64,000 nucleotides of DNA from Rhizobium sp. Root1212 (GCF_001424985.1 NZ_LMDA01000001.1:939599-1003598), one strand, 5' to 3'; positions 43,036 to 53,190 are shown, counted from the first letter of the stretch. Numbers and translations are program-made. Notes: generated by a model not told the origin, from the sequence alone.

Positions 43036-43275
43036 AGAGAGGGCTGCCCGGAAACTAAAGATTTCCGGACTCGTTGCGAAATGGGCGAGCGCGAAGCGAA
43101 AACCGAGTGGCGCTTCGGCTTCATCGAGAAAGCCCGCGATCCCAACGTTTCTCACGGTTCTTTTCTTCCACGCTCCCGATCGGTTGTCTGATCGTCTGAG
43201 CGAGTAGCCCGCCGCCCATGTCGTCCAGTTGTGAACCAGGGGCGGCGGCAATATCACAGACCCCCGGCAGGCGGT

Positions 43276-44502
43276 TCAGTGACCAGAGAACACGAGCGTC
43301 TGCACCGGTAGCAATACGGCCTGCATGCGCAGGATCATCGCATGCACAAGCCCGACCGCGTCGACCGCATGGAGAAACGCCCACCGTAACGTGCCGATAT
43401 TCTCGTCCGCGAGCGCGTCATGATTGTTCGTGTAGGCGTTTGCAATGCAACTGCTGCCAGGTGGAACGCCGTCAAGCTGACCGGGGAACAGCGGCTCGAG
43501 GAAGACCGTCAGCGTTCCAGGTTGCGCCATCTGCTGGACATCGACGAGTTGGTCCGTCGGTCGCAGTTGTCCGGCCGCTATGACGTCCTGAACCTCGGTG
43601 ACGACCATCGGAATGATGGTGAAGGGCTTTCCGACGCAGGTCGCTTCGGCGATCATTCCCTTTTTCATCACCTGCGCCTCGATCTGCCCGAAGCCCGCGA
43701 TCAATGTTGTCCGCCCAGCGTTTTCCGGCACCAGAATACCGGCCGGCCGGAGCATCGCGTTCACGACGTCGCCTGGACGAAGGACGAACTGTTGCACGGT
43801 GCCTGCGACACCCGCTCGCACGACCGTCTTGTCTAGCTCGACCTGAGCCTCTGCCAACGCAGCTTCCGCACTGGCTCGTTGCGCTGGCAAAAGCGTGGAA
43901 ATCGCCGTTTCGAGCGTCTTCTTTTTCGCAATCGATGCGTCAAGCGCACTTTTGCGGCTTTCAATGCCAGTCTCCAGCCTCTCGACCTCGCGCCGGGAAA
44001 CGGCATTGCTCTTCAAAAGCTGGGCCTTCATCTCGTACTCGTCCACCGCCATCTGATAGGAGCTTGTCGCCTCCCTGATCTGGGCGTCCGCGCCGACAAG
44101 CTCGGTCTGGTCCACTTTCGCCTGCGCATCGATCTCGGCGATGCGCCTGTGCGCGGTTTCGAGGGCGGCTTTCTGCTCAGAACTATCGAGACGGAAGAGC
44201 GGCGCACCGGCTTCCACTTTCTGGTTCAGACCTACATAAACCTCGTCGACACGCCCGCTCGTCTCGGGAAGGATGGTGACGGTGCGGAAGAGAGCTGTCA
44301 CGTTCTTCGACGAGGGATGATAGTAGAAAATCAGCGTGATCAGCGAGATCGTCAGGATGAGGCAGGCCGTTATGCCCCACCGGAGTTCGTACCAGACGGT
44401 ATAGAGGGTGAGTTCACGGCCGACCCTCTTGCCTTGGCCGTAGCGGCGGAAAAGATAGTCGGGCAAAACGGTCAACATGGAACACAAAAGGAGCTCAAGC
44501 AT
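43276..44502 (-). CDS. HlyD-family membrane fusion protein (YibH-like)
   Basis: Periplasmic adaptor of 408 residues with one N-terminal transmembrane helix (ITACLILTISLITLIFYYH). The lipoyl half-motifs flank a long coiled coil: TVTILPETSGRVDEVYVGLNQ starts it, and GVAGTVQQFVLRPGDVV ends it, with the heptad-rich hairpin at about residues 100-215. A beta-barrel domain follows. No transporter subunit or outer-membrane factor is adjacent. The upstream small membrane protein resembles YibI, so this is a YibHI-like pair. The two genes are 3 bases apart. Confidence 0.85.
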   Translation of the reverse strand: MLELLLCSMLTVLPDYLFRRYGQGKRVGRELTLYTVWYELRWGITACLILTISLITLIFYYHPSSKNVTALFRTVTILPETSGRVDEVYVGLNQKVEAGAPLFRLDSSEQKAALETAHRRIAEIDAQAKVDQTELVGADAQIREATSSYQMAVDEYEMKAQLLKSNAVSRREVERLETGIESRKSALDASIAKKKTLETAISTLLPAQRASAEAALAEAQVELDKTVVRAGVAGTVQQFVLRPGDVVNAMLRPAGILVPENAGRTTLIAGFGQIEAQVMKKGMIAEATCVGKPFTIIPMVVTEVQDVIAAGQLRPTDQLVDVQQMAQPGTLTVFLEPLFPGQLDGVPPGSSCIANAYTNNHDALADENIGTLRWAFLHAVDAVGLVHAMILRMQAVLLPVQTLVFSGH

Positions 44503-44505
44503 CGG

Positions 44506-44949
44506 TCAGATCCCTTCCGCCTGTGTCGTTGCCGCGGGCGCTGGTTGCACCGCGTGCACGGCGGTCTCCTCAGGAACCAAGGCGGGATCGCCGGTCGTTT
44601 CAGCGTCACGTCCCGAAAGCTTCCCAAGGGATTGGGCGATTGAATAGAGCGGTGTCGAGAAGTCCGGAATCTCGATGAAGGCCAGCAGCAGTCCCGCGAT
44701 CCAGAACAGATGGTTGTGCGTGAACAGGGATATCAGCGCCAGCACGGCGACGATCTCCATCTGAACCTTGTTCGTTCGGTGCGCCCGGCGCTCCGGGATC
44801 GCGTGGAGCTGGAAATACAGATTTCCGACCACGAGAACGGCCAGAAGCAGAAAAACGATGACGCCGTTGAACAAGTAGTCGGTCTGTCCCGGTTCGACGA
44901 TGAACGCAGGCAGATGTTCTGTTGCTGCCGGGTGAATAGCTTGTGACAT
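44506..44949 (-). CDS. DUF3302/YibI-like inner-membrane protein
   Basis: Protein of 147 residues from an ATG preceded by GGGAGG. Two transmembrane helices surround a conserved loop: LFNGVIVFLLLAVLVVGNLYF, cited here by FLLLAVLVVGNLYF, then HAIPERRAHRTNKVQMEIVAV and FTHNHLFWIAGLLLAF. The loop motif hxIPxxxAxxxxhxQ is the DUF3302 pattern of YibI. The C-terminus is Pro/Ala-rich. It is translated just ahead of the HlyD-like gene. Function is unknown. Confidence 0.7.
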   Translation of the reverse strand: MSQAIHPAATEHLPAFIVEPGQTDYLFNGVIVFLLLAVLVVGNLYFQLHAIPERRAHRTNKVQMEIVAVLALISLFTHNHLFWIAGLLLAFIEIPDFSTPLYSIAQSLGKLSGRDAETTGDPALVPEETAVHAVQPAPAATTQAEGI

Positions 44950-45254
44950 TGTTGCGACCTCCCTCAGAAAACCCTCGACCCGCATATCCAACCGATCATC
45001 GTCATTGAATAGCGGAGGGCCTCGTTCCACAGCGATAGAACGGTCTCAGTCCCGTGTACAAGGCCGCGACCACCTTTTTATTAACGACAGCTTAGGTAAT
45101 GCAGGGGGTCTTTCGAAGGGGTTGCACTCCCGCCGTCAGGAATCGCGACAGTGATTGGGTCGATCCCCTCGTGCAAGCAGGAGAGTATCCAACGTAAGCC
45201 GTAGCGCTCCGGCTGCGCAAAAAAGCTGGCCGACGATATGTGTGGAAATCCGGA

Positions 45255-45755
45255 CTAGCCGGCCGTCATCCGGCGAAGCACATTGGTTTTCCAGTAAAAC
45301 TGATGGGCCAGGGCAGCAATCACATGGCCGGCGAGCACGATCCAGAGAATGATCTTGAGAAAATCGGCATGAATGCCGCCCAGCCCCTCATACCCCAGGT
45401 AATAGGCAGCCGCACCGCTGAGAGGCATGGCAACCAAAAGAAAATAAAAGGTCGATACGGCGATTTTTGACAAATGCTTGAAGATGACCGGTTCCTGCGG
45501 TGGCGCGGGCGGAACGCCCTGCGCGAGCCGCAATACCAGACGCAAGACAACCAGAACGAGGATGGCGATACCTACATAGGCATGAAGGTTGGCGCTTGCG
45601 ATCTGCTCCGGGTTTGCGGAACCGGTACGTCTCATTGCCCGGTTCCATTCGTTCATGCCGTCGGGTAACAGGAGATTGAAAAAGACGAGTGCGGCTGTCA
45701 GCCAATGGACCACGCGCTGGGAGCGCGAGAACGAAACCGGGGAGGATGCCGACAT
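45255..45755 (-). CDS. Cytochrome b561-type membrane protein
   Basis: Diheme-type b561 protein of 166 residues with four transmembrane helices. Axial His candidates lie in SQRVVHWLTAALVFF (helix 1), ASANLHAYVGIAIL (helix 2) and AGHVIAALAHQFYW (helix 4), as in CybB-like quinol-superoxide oxidoreductases. AAGGACAGG precedes the ATG. It stands alone, with about 220 bases before the next leftward gene. Confidence 0.88.
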   Translation of the reverse strand: MSASSPVSFSRSQRVVHWLTAALVFFNLLLPDGMNEWNRAMRRTGSANPEQIASANLHAYVGIAILVLVVLRLVLRLAQGVPPAPPQEPVIFKHLSKIAVSTFYFLLVAMPLSGAAAYYLGYEGLGGIHADFLKIILWIVLAGHVIAALAHQFYWKTNVLRRMTAG

Positions 45756-46139
45756 AACCTGTCCTTCTGCTTTTTCATACCTTCGCGCAAGCCACTCCAT
45801 ACCGTCTGCGTGACATGCACACCCCCGTCAAAGTGGCCTTTGATGTTGCACGGGAGGAGCAAGGAGCCTGCAGCGGCGCGTGCAAGTGCGGCAAGCGTAC
45901 TGAAGAGTATTGAATTTCCTTCGATAAAGCTGACGCCGACTTAAAATGCGTCGCTGACACCCACCTGAACGACTTTAAGGTCGGCGCTAGCTGTACGGCT
46001 CTCCCTCTCCGGTGGAGACTGGAGGTTCGAAATGCGAACGCTGCACCTGGCCTGGTCCGAAAGAAGTATCGAAAGCGCCGCCCATGCCGCTCGTCGTGAT
46101 CCTGATGCTGCGCGAGACCGAATACGGGAAGGAATTTCG
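45756..46139. other. 384-base gap without a recognisable gene
   Basis: Short open frames on both strands here give no recognisable protein. The stretch lies between the b561 gene and decayed oxidoreductase/permease sequences and probably belongs to the same degenerate region. Confidence 0.5.
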
Positions 46140-46735
46140 TCACTCATCCAGGGTAAGCGTCCGCCCCTGCAGGGCCGAAGCCTTCGCAAGATCGAGCACT
46201 GCCGATACGATCAGGTTGTTGTCGAGGCCGGAGAGATCGTAGGAAGCGAGGCTGCGTTCGCCTCGCACCAACCCGGCAAGAAACGCGAACGGTTCGTGAT
46301 GGCCGGGCGGGAGAGCCGGAACGCCAAGCACGGTCTCGCGCTCCTCGCCGGCGCGCCTGAAGCGCACGGTGTTTGCGTCCGGCGCCAGGATGTAGCCGGC
46401 ATCGCCGTGGATTTCCATATCCTTGCGCGGGAACGGCCAGCACCAGGAAGGCTGGATCACGGCATCGAAATCGCCGTAATCCAGCAGGATGGTCGCATCG
46501 TCCTCTACCCTTCGATAGATATCCGGCTTGAAGCGGCGGACCGCCGCCGTGACGCTCCGCGGCCGGCGTCCTTCCAGAAGCGTCGTGACGAGATTGACGC
46601 CGTAGCAACCGAAATCGGCAAGCGCGCTGTAGCCAACACCACGCCGCGGTGCGCGCGGATCGATCCGAAGGCCACGACTGCATCGGGCTTCACCGTGTCC
46701 AGCATCGTCTCCACGTCATCGAATAGCCGCTCGGG
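46140..46735 (-). pseudogene. Gfo/Idh/MocA oxidoreductase remnant
   Basis: The C-terminal part is readable (46140-46460) with RKDMEIHGDAGYILAPDANT and the end AKASALQGRTLTLDE, typical of Gfo/Idh/MocA dehydrogenases. Upstream, VKPDAVVAFGSI is in another frame, and the segment between needs frame changes. The Rossmann N-terminus is missing. It runs directly out of a truncated ABC permease. Confidence 0.65.
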
Positions 46736-47346
46736 TGGCAGGCGGAAACGACGCTCTGGATGAACCAGCGCTGGAACAGGATGAAGACGACGAGCACCGG
46801 CAGCGTGATCATCGCGGCATAAGCGAGGTTCTGCCCCCAGTTTGGGTTTTGCGTGTAGAAGGTGGTGATACCCACCGTCAGCGGGCGATAGGTTTCTCCA
46901 GGCACGGCAATGACCGGCCAGAGATAGTCGTTCCAGCGCGCCTGGAACTGGAGGATGGCGACGGAGGCGATGACGGGCTTGAACAGCGGCATGACGATCA
47001 ACCGGTAGATCTGGAAGGGTGTCGCCCCGTCGATCTTGGCCGCCTCGTCGAAATCCATCGGGATATCGAGGAAGAACTGGTAGAACAGGAAGATCGAAAA
47101 GGCATCCGCCCCAAAGGGCAATATCTGCACGTGCAGCGAGTTGAGCCAGGTCCCTTCGATATGGAGACCGCCGGAGAAGCCCAGCCAGGGCAGATTGTTG
47201 ACGACAAAGAGCCGCGGGATGGCGACGGCCTCGAAGGGCACGACCAAGAGCACGATGACCAACGTCAGGACCAGCTTTCGCCCGGTCCAGTCCATCCGCG
47301 CGAGCGCAAAGGCCGCCAGGCTGTTGACGAAGACGCTGAGCCGCAA
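46690..47346 (-). pseudogene. Truncated carbohydrate ABC permease (MalG-like)
   Basis: Encodes most of a sugar-transport permease, with the EAA loop FDEAAKIDGATPFQIYRLIVMPL and the final helices ending FILFQRWFIQSVVS; here the EAA core is cited as EAAKIDGATPFQIYRL. The first 80-90 residues of the family are absent, so the first helix is gone, and the last residues run into the oxidoreductase remnant in another frame. No ATPase or binding protein is next to it. It is most likely a decayed operon fragment. Confidence 0.7.
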
Positions 47347-47392
47347 TGCCCGGAAACCGCCCGGACGATAAGAAAGCTATGGGTGCCGGCGG

Positions 47393-47977
47393 TTATTTAT
47401 ATACGCCGGCCCAGATGATGACGGTCCGTTCGGTTTGCGAGGGGTTGCGGGATCGATAGGTCGAAGACCGGTTGAAACGGTAGCTGTCGCCTTCCGCGAG
47501 GTCGAACTTCTCCTCGTCGACCCACAATTCCAGCCGCCCCTTCAGGATATAGCCATATTCGGCGCCGGCGGTCGGCACGTTCTTCGGTTCCGTCTCCAGA
47601 CCCGGTTCGAAGGTCGACATCATGAACTCGACGTCGGAATCGAGCTGCGGCGTCAGGAGTTCGGTCCTGGCCCCCCGATGCAGCATGAAACGACGATCAG
47701 CGGCCCGAACGATGAAATCCTTCTCGCGCTCCGCCTCGGGCTGCTTCTTCTCCTGATCGACGAACCAGCTCATCGGCACGCCGAAGATCGCACAGGCCGC
47801 GTAAAGATCCTTGAGCGTCGGCTGCGACATGCCACGTTCGAGCTGGCTGACATAACCCGTGGAACGGCTCAGCCCATCGGCGAGCTGCTGGATCGTAACG
47901 CGGCGGGAGCGTCGCAGTTCACGCAGCGTCCTGCCGATGTGATCGGTCTGGCCTATTTCGGCACTGGATTTGGGCAT
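47393..47977 (-). CDS. XRE-family regulator with C-terminal cupin domain
   Basis: Regulator of 194 residues. The N-terminal helix-turn-helix (about 14-70) reads TLRELRRSRRVTIQQLADG and GYVSQLERGMSQPTLKDL. A cupin domain follows from about residue 115, with EYGYILKGRLELWVDEEKFDL and SYRFNRSSTYRSRNP, likely a small-molecule sensor. Such XRE-cupin proteins (PuuR-like) usually control amino-acid or polyamine catabolism. It lies 112 bases from the acetoacetate-decarboxylase locus on the same strand and may regulate it. Confidence 0.88.
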   Translation of the reverse strand: MPKSSAEIGQTDHIGRTLRELRRSRRVTIQQLADGLSRSTGYVSQLERGMSQPTLKDLYAACAIFGVPMSWFVDQEKKQPEAEREKDFIVRAADRRFMLHRGARTELLTPQLDSDVEFMMSTFEPGLETEPKNVPTAGAEYGYILKGRLELWVDEEKFDLAEGDSYRFNRSSTYRSRNPSQTERTVIIWAGVYK

Positions 47978-48089
47978 TGATCATACCTGACGAGTTGACT
48001 GTCATGACGAAATCCAGCAAACGTTTCATGAAGTCAATGCCGGTGGCGAACATCATGCTCGCCACCCCGAAGGCAGGTCCCATGCGGCA

Positions 48090-48785
48090 TCAACCGACGA
48101 TTTTGCCGTAGCCCAAGACGAAGTCGGCAACGATCATTTCGGCGCCGACGATCTCGCGGATGCGCAGATCGCCGAACGGGTCCCCGGCACTGCCGTCGAC
48201 CTTGATTTCGGCTGTGCCGAAACTGTGTCGGATGGTTTTGAACTGGCCGAGCGAATTTTCAATGATCTGCGTCTGCACGGCCGCCTGTTCCGGGGAGGGA
48301 ATGATGCGCGTCTGGAAACGCGGATGCAGCGCCGGCTTTTCGAAGGTAGGCCCCTCCGCCTTGAAGTCGATCTCGATCAGCGAGACGCCGCGCCGTGACA
48401 AGCTTGCCGAGACCGATGTTTCGGTCGCTTTCCATTCCACCTCGCCCATCTTTTTCGGATAGCCCCAGACCTCGCGACCGACCGCCATGGAATCGTCATT
48501 GGTGACGATCTCATAAAGCACATGGCCACCGGGCCTGCCCTGGTAGCTCATCGGCACGACGATGCCGCCCTCGGCATAGGAGCCCAGCGCTCCGCCCTCC
48601 GGCACATCCATGATGAAGAACTCGATCACATCGCCGCGCGGCTCGAACGGGGCAGGCAGCGCCGCCCGAATGTCCGCTTCGTCGACGCGGCAGAACACGC
48701 TGACCTTGCTGAAGGCTTTGTAGTCGAACGGCGGAGCCTGATAGAGCGGCGCGCGCTGCGGAAGGGCGTAGGCGTCTTGAGACAT
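48090..48785 (-). CDS. Acetoacetate decarboxylase family protein, paralogue 1
   Basis: Member of the acetoacetate decarboxylase superfamily, 231 residues from an ATG at 48785. The Schiff-base Lys and its neighbour are in VWGYPKKMGEV near residue 105. The Arg (FCRVDEADI) and Glu (SYAEGGIVVPM) corresponding to the active site of clostridial Adc are kept, so this is the most canonical of three paralogues here. It lies last in a leftward run after gntR, though with 141 bases between. True acetoacetate decarboxylation is only one option; relatives act on other keto acids. Confidence 0.85.
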   Translation of the reverse strand: MSQDAYALPQRAPLYQAPPFDYKAFSKVSVFCRVDEADIRAALPAPFEPRGDVIEFFIMDVPEGGALGSYAEGGIVVPMSYQGRPGGHVLYEIVTNDDSMAVGREVWGYPKKMGEVEWKATETSVSASLSRRGVSLIEIDFKAEGPTFEKPALHPRFQTRIIPSPEQAAVQTQIIENSLGQFKTIRHSFGTAEIKVDGSAGDPFGDLRIREIVGAEMIVADFVLGYGKIVG

Positions 48786-48926
48786 TGGGAGACCATCTTT
48801 CCTGTTGGTGGCGTCAATACACATGAATTTTCTTCTTCAAAGTTTCACGCCTGCGAAACAGCGAACGCATCCGCCAAGGCGAGCGAAGCCGCCTCGATCC
48901 GTTCGCCAGGTTGCTGGCGAAAACCG

Positions 48927-49622
48927 TCAGGCCGTACTTTTGAACAGGAGATCGCGGACGCGGTCGGAATCGTGAGCGACGTGCTCGCGCATGAGTGTGC
49001 GAGCCTTTTCGCTGTCCGCCGTCAGGATCGCCAGCACCAGCGGGCGGTGATCCACGGTTTCCGGGGTTGGCGAGGGCGCGCTCTGGTTACAGAAATACCA
49101 GAGGCGAAGAGCAAGATTGAAGTTCTGCGTCAGCATGATGGCGAGATAGTCATTGCGCGCCATCCGGTAGATCCGGCGGTGAATCTCGGCGTCGCCTGCG
49201 ATCTGAAGCGAGATGTCCCGCTCTTCGGCAAGCTTTTCCGCGAATTTCATCAGCGATTGGCGCTCCTGCGTCGTTGCCCGCATGGCGGCAAGCGAGGCCG
49301 CCAACCCTTCGAGCTCCAACCGCACCTCCTTGATCGACTGCTGGTCGCGCAGCCCGATGTCGGCGGCGAAGATACCGCGCCGGGGATAGATCACCACTAG
49401 GTGCTCCCCTTCCAGCCGCCGCAACGCCTCTCTGATCGGCGCGAGCCCGATATCCAGCTCGGCAGTCAGCTCACGCTCGTTAAGGGGTTGCAATGGCTGA
49501 TAATGCAGACGCACCAGCCGGTCGAGCAGGATACCATATGCCTTGTCGCTGAAGCGTTCCTCCGATTTGGTCGCCTTGTCGCTGCCCGACAGCATGGCCG
49601 CACCGGCCGCGATGTTCGTCAT
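48927..49622 (-). CDS. GntR-family regulator with FCD domain
   Basis: Repressor of 231 residues from an ATG with GAAGGAC upstream. The winged helix-turn-helix (about 20-85) has LNERELTAELDIGLAPIREAL and HLVVIYPRRGIF; the FCD ligand domain shows RLELEGLAASLAAMRA and metal-site His residues in DAEIHRRIYRMARND and REHVAHD. FCD regulators sense organic acids and metals. It follows the ABC ATPase gene by 37 bases and should regulate the transport/decarboxylase genes. Confidence 0.88.
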   Translation of the reverse strand: MTNIAAGAAMLSGSDKATKSEERFSDKAYGILLDRLVRLHYQPLQPLNERELTAELDIGLAPIREALRRLEGEHLVVIYPRRGIFAADIGLRDQQSIKEVRLELEGLAASLAAMRATTQERQSLMKFAEKLAEERDISLQIAGDAEIHRRIYRMARNDYLAIMLTQNFNLALRLWYFCNQSAPSPTPETVDHRPLVLAILTADSEKARTLMREHVAHDSDRVRDLLFKSTA

Positions 49623-49659
49623 GATATGTCCTTCGTTCCCAGCCCGGTGCACCTTCATC

Positions 49660-50409
<750 letters not shown>

Positions 50410-50410
50410 C

Positions 50411-51520
50411 TCAGCGGCCCTCCTTGGTCTCGGCGCGGGCGACGAGATAATCGACCAGCCGGGTCTGCGGAATGGTGACGGCGATGAAGAGGATGCAGAC
50501 CACGGTGACGGACGAAAGATTGTAGTAGTTGGCCGAATAGATCTTGGCCTGGGTGAAGGCATCGACGATGCCGACGATGTTCACCAGAGCCGTATCCTTC
50601 TGCAGCGCAATGAAATTGCCGAGCATGGGGCCTGCGATGCGGCGCATGGCCTGCGGAAGCACGATGAGACGCAGCACCGCGCCGGGCGGAATGCCGAGCG
50701 ACTGGGCAGCGGAAATCTGGCTGTGGTGGATACCCTTGAGACCGGCGCGGAACTGCTCGCCGTTATAGGCGGCGTAGGTCAGGGACAGCGCGACAATGGC
50801 ATAGAGCATCGGATCGCCGTCGCTGAGAACGGGAATGCCCATCAGCGGCACGCCGAAACAAACGAGATAGATGATGACGATGGCCGGCAGGCTGCGGAAG
50901 ATATCGACATAGAAAATGCAGACCCCGCGGACCAGAACGAAGCTCGACCCCTGCAACGAACGGCCGACGGCGAGCAGCAGGCCCAGCAACATCGAGAGGA
51001 TCTGGGCGGTGATCGCGATCGACAGGTTCGCGCCAAAAGCCCGCGTCACATCGAGAAGGCTTGCGAGGATGACGTCGCCGCGCAGGAAGGTCTTGTAAAC
51101 CACCGCGTCGTTGATCGTCAGGAATGTCGCGACGGCAAGCACCGGCAGCAGGAAGCCGCCGACGCCCATCGCCGTAAAGGCATGGTGGCGAGCATGGGCG
51201 GCCGCCACACGGGCGGCGACGGGATCGCCGGCCGTCCACGCCTCGCGGGACCGGCTACGGGCGGCAAGCGCCCGGCGGATCGGCACCGCAAGCACAAGCG
51301 CGATGCCAAGCGCCGCCAGCATCGCACCGGGAAGGCGCATTGTTTCGCCGATCAGCGCGGCAACGCTGCTGCCGGCGAGGAAAGCGATGCCGACCGAGGC
51401 CGCCGCGAATGCGGCGGCCATGGCCAGCGGCCAGCCGGTCGGCAGCGGCGGCGTCTGACGGGTCGCCCCGTCCGCCGCCGTTGCCGAGACCGGATCGCCC
51501 ATGGTCTTTGTCATCGTCAT
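50411..51520 (-). CDS. Polar-amino-acid-type ABC transporter permease, long form
   Basis: Permease of 369 residues; the ATG at 51520 overlaps the upstream binding-protein stop as ATGA. The HisM/GlnP-type core lies in the second half, with FRAGLKGIHHSQISAAQSLG and LIVLPQAMRRIAGPMLGN (EAA loop). The first 130 residues add two hydrophobic helices and a basic/Ala-rich linker that most 220-250-residue permeases lack. A single permease gene suggests a homodimer. Substrate likely a polar or aromatic amino acid or a related keto acid. Confidence 0.88.
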   Translation of the reverse strand: MTMTKTMGDPVSATAADGATRQTPPLPTGWPLAMAAAFAAASVGIAFLAGSSVAALIGETMRLPGAMLAALGIALVLAVPIRRALAARSRSREAWTAGDPVAARVAAAHARHHAFTAMGVGGFLLPVLAVATFLTINDAVVYKTFLRGDVILASLLDVTRAFGANLSIAITAQILSMLLGLLLAVGRSLQGSSFVLVRGVCIFYVDIFRSLPAIVIIYLVCFGVPLMGIPVLSDGDPMLYAIVALSLTYAAYNGEQFRAGLKGIHHSQISAAQSLGIPPGAVLRLIVLPQAMRRIAGPMLGNFIALQKDTALVNIVGIVDAFTQAKIYSANYYNLSSVTVVCILFIAVTIPQTRLVDYLVARAETKEGR

Positions 51521-52365
51521 TCGGTGGACCACTGCGCAATGGTGGAGACCGGAGCGCCGAGGATCGGCGCCAGCCACTTGACCTCGATGCCTTCGAGCGA
51601 GCCGTCGGCGCGCATGTCGGCGAGGATTTCATCGGTGGGTGCGACGTTCTTCGAGCCCTTCGGGAACAGGATCGCCACGTCGCCACCGACCGGATAGCGG
51701 CCGAAGACCTTCAGCGCACCGTTGGATGCCGTTGCGCGCGGCAATGCCGTTTCGGTGTCGGCCAGCGCGGCGTCGATCTGGTTGGCCATCAGTGCCGCCC
51801 ACATGTCGTCGTTGGATTGGAAGATGCGCAAGTCCCCGGTGAGCTTCAGCTTCTCATGCACGAACTTTTCTTGCACCGAGCCGAGCAGCACGCCGATGCG
51901 CTTGGAGCCCAGCGTCTCGGCGGTGACATCGCTGCCGGCCTTGGCGATTACGCCCGTATCGGTGAAACGGTAGCTGCCGGAGAAATCGACGGATTTCTTG
52001 CGCTCCTCGGTCGGAAACAGGTCCCAGATCGACATGTCGAAATCGGTCCCTTTGCCCGTCACCAGCGACTCGAAGGAGGCGTTCTTGACGACGATCTTGC
52101 CGAGACCGCCGCGATTGGCGATTTCGGCGCCGAGGCAATAAAGATAGCCGCCGTCGATGGTTTCGGGCGTATTGCCCTGATAGGCCTGCGGCGAAGGCAG
52201 CGGCACGGCGATGGTCAGCACGCCTTCATGCGCCGGCGTCAATGCATGCTTGGCCGTATCGGCGCGCAATTCGCAGCGGCCGAAAGCGCCGTCTGCCGCC
52301 ATGGCCGGAACCGCGGCCAACAGGGCCACGGAGGCCAGCAGCGTCTTGATGGATACCTTGCTCAT
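51517..52365 (-). CDS. Periplasmic substrate-binding protein of the ADC-locus importer
   Basis: Family 3-type binding protein of 282 residues with GGGGAGAAC before the ATG and a signal peptide ending AAVPAMAADG. Mature-protein segments include GVLTIAVPLPSPQAYQG, DFDMSIWDLFPTEERKKSVDFS and GVLLGSVQEKFVHE. It resembles amino-acid binding proteins but the ligand cannot be read. It is followed by its own permease and ATPase, making a complete importer. Confidence 0.87.
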   Translation of the reverse strand: MSKVSIKTLLASVALLAAVPAMAADGAFGRCELRADTAKHALTPAHEGVLTIAVPLPSPQAYQGNTPETIDGGYLYCLGAEIANRGGLGKIVVKNASFESLVTGKGTDFDMSIWDLFPTEERKKSVDFSGSYRFTDTGVIAKAGSDVTAETLGSKRIGVLLGSVQEKFVHEKLKLTGDLRIFQSNDDMWAALMANQIDAALADTETALPRATASNGALKVFGRYPVGGDVAILFPKGSKNVAPTDEILADMRADGSLEGIEVKWLAPILGAPVSTIAQWSTE

Positions 52366-52449
52366 TCTATGTTCTCCCCTCAGGATCGAGCGTTCATTCT
52401 GGTATCGATATGCCAAACCCGGAAATCCGGATTCGGCATGGCAAATGCG

Positions 52450-53190
52450 TCAAACAAGCGACGCCACGACGGTCGGCACGCCGTTTTCCGGCGTGGAGGC
52501 AAAATCGCCGATGGAATATTCCGCGCCGAGGACCTCGACCACGCGCAACCGCTCGTCGCCGGCAGCAATCGTCGCGCCAAGCGAGACGCTGCCGCGGCCG
52601 ACCTTGCGTTCCGTCAGCTTGTAATCCTTGACCGTGTTGCGGCTGATGATGTCGAAAGACTGGAAGCCCGGCCCGTTGACCTGGGGTACCGCGCGCACCT
52701 GATAATGCGGGAACAGTTGCAGGTCAGCCCAGGCCTCGCGGCTGACGGAAGGATCGAAATCGACGGCGATCTCGAACATCACGTCGTCATAGAGCGAGGT
52801 GCGGCCGCGCATGCCGGTTTCGGTCTCTTCCATCTCGATGCGGGCGAAATGCTTGGGATAGCCCCACAACTCGCGGCCGCCGGCGACGGTGGTGTGCTTG
52901 TCCTCATATTCGAAATAATAGGTGCCGCCGACATGCTCGCCGTAGCGGATCGGCAGGATGATCGCCGCATCGAAATAGGTGCGGCCGGAATTGTTGCCGA
53001 AATCGGCGACCGACACGACGAAGCGGTCGTCCGCCAGTTCGAAGGGTAGCGGCTCAAGGAGCCGTTCCATCTGCGCACGCTCGCCGCGGCAATAGACCGA
53101 GAGCGTTTTCAGGCCGGGGCAGGCATAGGTGACGTTTCCCGGTCCGAAACGCAGGAAATTCCAGAATTGTAGCGGGTCGTATTGTTTCAT
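52450..53190 (-). CDS. Acetoacetate decarboxylase family protein, paralogue 2
   Basis: Superfamily member of 246 residues (a GTG three codons upstream at 53199 is an alternative start). The Schiff-base Lys is in LWGYPKHFARI, but the second Lys is replaced by His, and the Glu position carries Asp (TYFDAAIILPI). Arg is kept in VYCRGERAQM. These changes argue against plain acetoacetate decarboxylation. It is the first gene of the leftward run with the ABC importer and is divergent from paralogue 3. Confidence 0.83.
   Translation of the reverse strand: MKQYDPLQFWNFLRFGPGNVTYACPGLKTLSVYCRGERAQMERLLEPLPFELADDRFVVSVADFGNNSGRTYFDAAIILPIRYGEHVGGTYYFEYEDKHTTVAGGRELWGYPKHFARIEMEETETGMRGRTSLYDDVMFEIAVDFDPSVSREAWADLQLFPHYQVRAVPQVNGPGFQSFDIISRNTVKDYKLTERKVGRGSVSLGATIAAGDERLRVVEVLGAEYSIGDFASTPENGVPTVVASLV

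Noticed and set aside
45024-45028. GTTCC upstream of the DUF3302-like gene as an EcfG -35 on the reverse strand
   Set aside because: The -10 at 16 bases reads CAAT, with two differences from consensus.
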